This document shows positions 4,893 through 6,744 of a stretch of DNA of 6,744 bases, one piece after another; position 1 is the stretch's first letter, and the number at the start of each line of letters is the position of its first letter. The notes below the pieces were generated by a model that was given only the letters and a program-made list of their open reading frames with translations, did no database searches and was not told the origin of the DNA. A program made the position numbers and the translations under genes. Source of the DNA: Actinoallomurus liliacearum (GTDB taxonomy: Bacteria; Actinomycetota; Actinomycetes; Streptosporangiales; Streptosporangiaceae); NCBI RefSeq assembly GCF_039542035.1, contig NZ_BAABHJ010000013.1, positions 1 through 6,744 on the forward strand. The letters are read 5' to 3'.

Positions 4893-5225
4893 CTAAAGGG
4901 TCCGGCCGAGCGCGGCGACGAGCTGGGCGATGCGCTGCTCGTCGCGCTTGTAGTGGGTCCACTTGCCGACGCGTGTGGCGCGCACCAGGCCGGCGCGCTG
5001 AAGTTCGGCCATGTACGCGGACACCGTCGACTGGGCCAGGCCCGCCTTGGCCTGGATGTGGCTCACGCAGACCCCGACCTCGACCGGGTCGGCGATCGCC
5101 TGCTCCGGCGGGAAGTGACGCTCGGGCTCGCGCAACCACGACAGCATCTGCAGCCGCATCGGATTCGACAGCGCCTGCAACGCGCGGACCAGGTCGGGAT
5201 CCGGTGAGAGCGCATCGTCCGCCAT
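4893..5225 (-). CDS. ArsR family winged-helix transcriptional regulator
   Basis: The product is 110 residues, typical for a single-domain ArsR protein. LVRALQALSNPMRLQML (12-28) is the standard first helix pair. AGLAQSTVSAYMAELQRAGLV (61-81) is the helix-turn-helix with recognition helix around 65-78, and VGKWTHYKRD (86-95) is the beta wing. It would act as a DNA-binding dimeric repressor. The metal box ELCVCDL of classical ArsR is absent. The equivalent stretch reads EVGVCVSHI (49-57) with one Cys53 and His56, so a metal, redox or organic ligand is all that can be proposed. The gene lies between LuxR and the LLM oxidoreductase, all on one strand, with 19 bp to the LuxR stop and 111 bp to the LLM start. 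No clear Shine-Dalgarno precedes its ATG, while TATACT lies 8 nt upstream, so leaderless transcription is possible. The likely target is the palindrome at 4814-4839. Confidence 0.9.
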   Translation of the reverse strand: MADDALSPDPDLVRALQALSNPMRLQMLSWLREPERHFPPEQAIADPVEVGVCVSHIQAKAGLAQSTVSAYMAELQRAGLVRATRVGKWTHYKRDEQRIAQLVAALGRTL

Positions 5226-5233
5226 GGATCCGG

Positions 5234-5239
5234 AGTATA
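5234..5239 (-). promoter_or_regulatory. Possible -10 element for a leaderless arsR-family transcript
   Basis: Minus-strand TATACT, 8 nt before the ATG, matches the TATAAT consensus at 5 of 6 positions and is in the 19-bp gap after the LuxR stop. A start point 6-8 nt further on would fall near the ATG. No good -35 was seen: CTGGAG at the 17-bp spacing is poor. Confidence 0.35.
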
Positions 5240-5244
5240 GGTCG

Positions 5245-6744
5245 CTACCGCGTCAGCTCCAGGCGGGCCAGCTCTCGGCGGGACGAGACGCCGAGCTTCG
5301 GATACGCCTTGTAGAGGTGGTACTCCACCGTCCGCGGGCTCAGGAACAGCTGCGCGGCGATGTCCCGGCTGCTGTTCCCCTCCGCCGCCAGCCGTACGAC
5401 CTGCAGCTCCTGGGGGGTGAGCCGCTCCAGGAGGTCGGCGGCGGCCGGGCGGGCGGCGGTCGCGGACTCGCCGGTCGCCCGTAGCTCGGTCCGCGCCCGC
5501 TCGGCCCACGCGTCGGCGCGCAGTCGTTCGAAGACCTCCAGCGCCGAGCGCAGCGGGGCGCGCGCGTCGGAGCGGCGACGGGCGCGGCGCAGCCACTCCC
5601 CGTACAGCAGCTCGGTCCGGGCCCGCTGGAACGGCCGCCCGCCCTTGTCGTGGAGGCGCAGCGCCTCGGCGTACGCCGCCTCGTCGTCGTGCAGGAGCGC
5701 GCGGGAGCGGAGGGCGACCGCCCGCGCCCACGGCAGGCCGCCGGCGCGCGCCCACTCCTCGAACCGGCGGAGCGCCGGCTCCGCCCGTTCGGGGCGCCCG
5801 GCACGGACCGCCGCCTCCACATGGTCGGCGTTCGCGACGGTCACGGCGGTGGTGAAGCCCCCCGGACCGCGTCGCGCCTCCTCCAGCCGGTCGAACGCGT
5901 CGTCGTACCGGCCGAGGCCGAGGTCGAGGAGGCCGCGCGCGCAGGCCGCGGCGGCGGCCTCGGCGCCCGGCGCGCTCCGGCCGCCGACGCCGAGCGCGTC
6001 ATCGGTCAGCGCCCGGCAGCGCTCCTCGTCGCCCTGGACGGCGGCGACCCAGGCGAGCACGATCTCCAGCCGGCCGACCCGTTGCCGCCGGCCGGTGTCG
6101 CGGGCGATCGTGATCGCCTCGGCGACGTTGGCCTCGGCGTCGCGGAACAGCCCGGCGGCGACCTGCGCCTGGGCCAGCCGCTGCAGCGCGCCCGCCAGTT
6201 CGCCGGCCAGCCCCCGCTCCCGGCAGCGGGCGACCTCGGCGGTCGCCAGCCGGATCGCCGCGTCGTCATCGCCGAGGATCAGCCCGGCGTGGATCGCCTC
6301 GACGAGCGCGCCGGGCTCCTCGGACACGTCCGTACGGCGACCGCCGCCCGGCGCGCCCTCGAGAACCTCCCGCATCAGGGGGACCCCGCGCGCGAAGTCG
6401 TCGTCGGCGAGGTGGGCCATCCCCTGGATCAGCGGATCTCGGTACCCGGCCGCGGCCGACCGTTCGGCGGCCGCGCGGATCGCCTCCGCGTCGCCGGAGA
6501 GCCAGGCGTACGAGGCGCCCATGCGCAGCATCGCGGCCGCCCCTCGGTCGTCGGCGACCTGCGCGACGAGGATGCGGGCGGCCTGCCGGGGATCGCCGCG
6601 TTCGAACTCGACGGCGGCGCGGATCCGCGCCAGCCGCGTCCGGGCGGCCGGATCGGCGGTGAGTCCTTCGGCCCGCAGGGCGAGCTCGCGGGCGCGGTCG
6701 GCGCCGACCGCGCCCGCAGCGGCCCCGGCCGCCTCGGTGAGGCG
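5245..6744 (-). CDS. Large LuxR-family (LAL-type) transcriptional regulator, N-terminus cut by window edge
   Basis: Exactly 500 codons including the TAG stop are present, and the frame is still open at base 6744, so the true start lies outside. The visible N-terminal part is a long array of Ala/Leu/Arg-rich helices with repeated patterns such as EALRLHDKGG and AEALRRFEEWAR. This is in keeping with TPR-like repeats of MalT/LAL regulators, though repeat boundaries are not clear by eye. The last 58 residues (5248-5421) form a LuxR helix-turn-helix: LTPQELQVVRLAAEGNSS, then IAAQLFLSPRTVEYHLYKAY, then PKLGVSSRREL. LAL proteins normally carry a P-loop ATPase in their first third, which would be upstream of this window. 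They bind DNA through the C-terminus and sense small molecules or partner proteins through the middle. An internal ATG at 6531 would give a 428-residue protein, but the coding pattern continues in frame beyond it. The gene ends 19 bp before the arsR-like start. Confidence 0.85.
   Translation of the reverse strand, partial: RLTEAAGAAAGAVGADRARELALRAEGLTADPAARTRLARIRAAVEFERGDPRQAARILVAQVADDRGAAAMLRMGASYAWLSGDAEAIRAAAERSAAAGYRDPLIQGMAHLADDDFARGVPLMREVLEGAPGGGRRTDVSEEPGALVEAIHAGLILGDDDAAIRLATAEVARCRERGLAGELAGALQRLAQAQVAAGLFRDAEANVAEAITIARDTGRRQRVGRLEIVLAWVAAVQGDEERCRALTDDALGVGGRSAPGAEAAAAACARGLLDLGLGRYDDAFDRLEEARRGPGGFTTAVTVANADHVEAAVRAGRPERAEPALRRFEEWARAGGLPWARAVALRSRALLHDDEAAYAEALRLHDKGGRPFQRARTELLYGEWLRRARRRSDARAPLRSALEVFERLRADAWAERARTELRATGESATAARPAAADLLERLTPQELQVVRLAAEGNSSRDIAAQLFLSPRTVEYHLYKAYPKLGVSSRRELARLELTR

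Noticed and set aside
4879..4907. Direct repeat of AGGGTCCGGC either side of the arsR-like stop
   Set aside because: Two short GC-rich copies close together are likely by chance; no duplication border, target site or mobile gene is associated.
5063..5755. A 230-codon minus-strand frame overlapping the ArsR and LuxR genes
   Set aside because: It overlaps two genes with clear domains and is rich in Arg/Pro/Gly, as expected from a frame-shifted reading.

Overview
The window is high-GC DNA, roughly 70% by eye, with strong G/C preference at third codon positions. It looks like an actinomycete chromosome, with Streptomycetales or Streptosporangiales relatives most likely. Supporting signs are an F420-type luciferase-like oxidoreductase, a DUF5925-type AAA protein, a large LuxR regulator and a secreted class-2 lipase. 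Rare TTA leucine codons are confined to one gene. No tRNA, rRNA, CRISPR array, transposase or integrase is visible. Coding density is high and every gap is under about 210 bp.

Layout from left to right. (1) 1-595 (-) is the N-terminal two thirds or so of a secreted serine lipase that runs off the left edge. (2) A 208-bp divergent intergenic region holds a perfect 8-bp-arm hairpin. (3) 804-1361 (+) is a small proteasome-beta/HslV-like Ntn hydrolase whose mature numbering gives Thr1, Asp17 and Lys33. Ten bases later, 1372-2175 (+) is a class I SAM methyltransferase with a GTG start and two TTA codons. These two probably form a transcription unit. (4) 2212-3309 (-) is a BCS1-like AAA ATPase with an N-terminal DUF5925-type region. 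It converges on the methyltransferase and is divergent from (5) osmC at 3416-3841 (+), an organic-hydroperoxide-type peroxiredoxin. (6) A perfect 11-bp inverted repeat separates osmC from the convergent 3894-4781 (-) F420-dependent LLM oxidoreductase of the MSMEG_4141 type. (7) 4893-5225 (-) is an ArsR-family winged-helix repressor. (8) 5245-6744 (-) is the C-terminal 499 residues of a large LuxR/LAL-type regulator that runs off the right edge.

The right half reads as a regulator-enzyme array on the minus strand (LuxR, ArsR, LLM). An AT-rich imperfect palindrome at 4814-4839, just upstream of the LLM gene, is a good candidate ArsR operator. The most unusual piece is the stand-alone Ntn-hydrolase/methyltransferase pair. 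The protease-like fold sits away from any visible proteasome alpha subunit or ATPase partner, and its partner gene carries the TTA codons associated with bldA-dependent developmental control. Much of the rest looks like ordinary actinomycete accessory chromosome.
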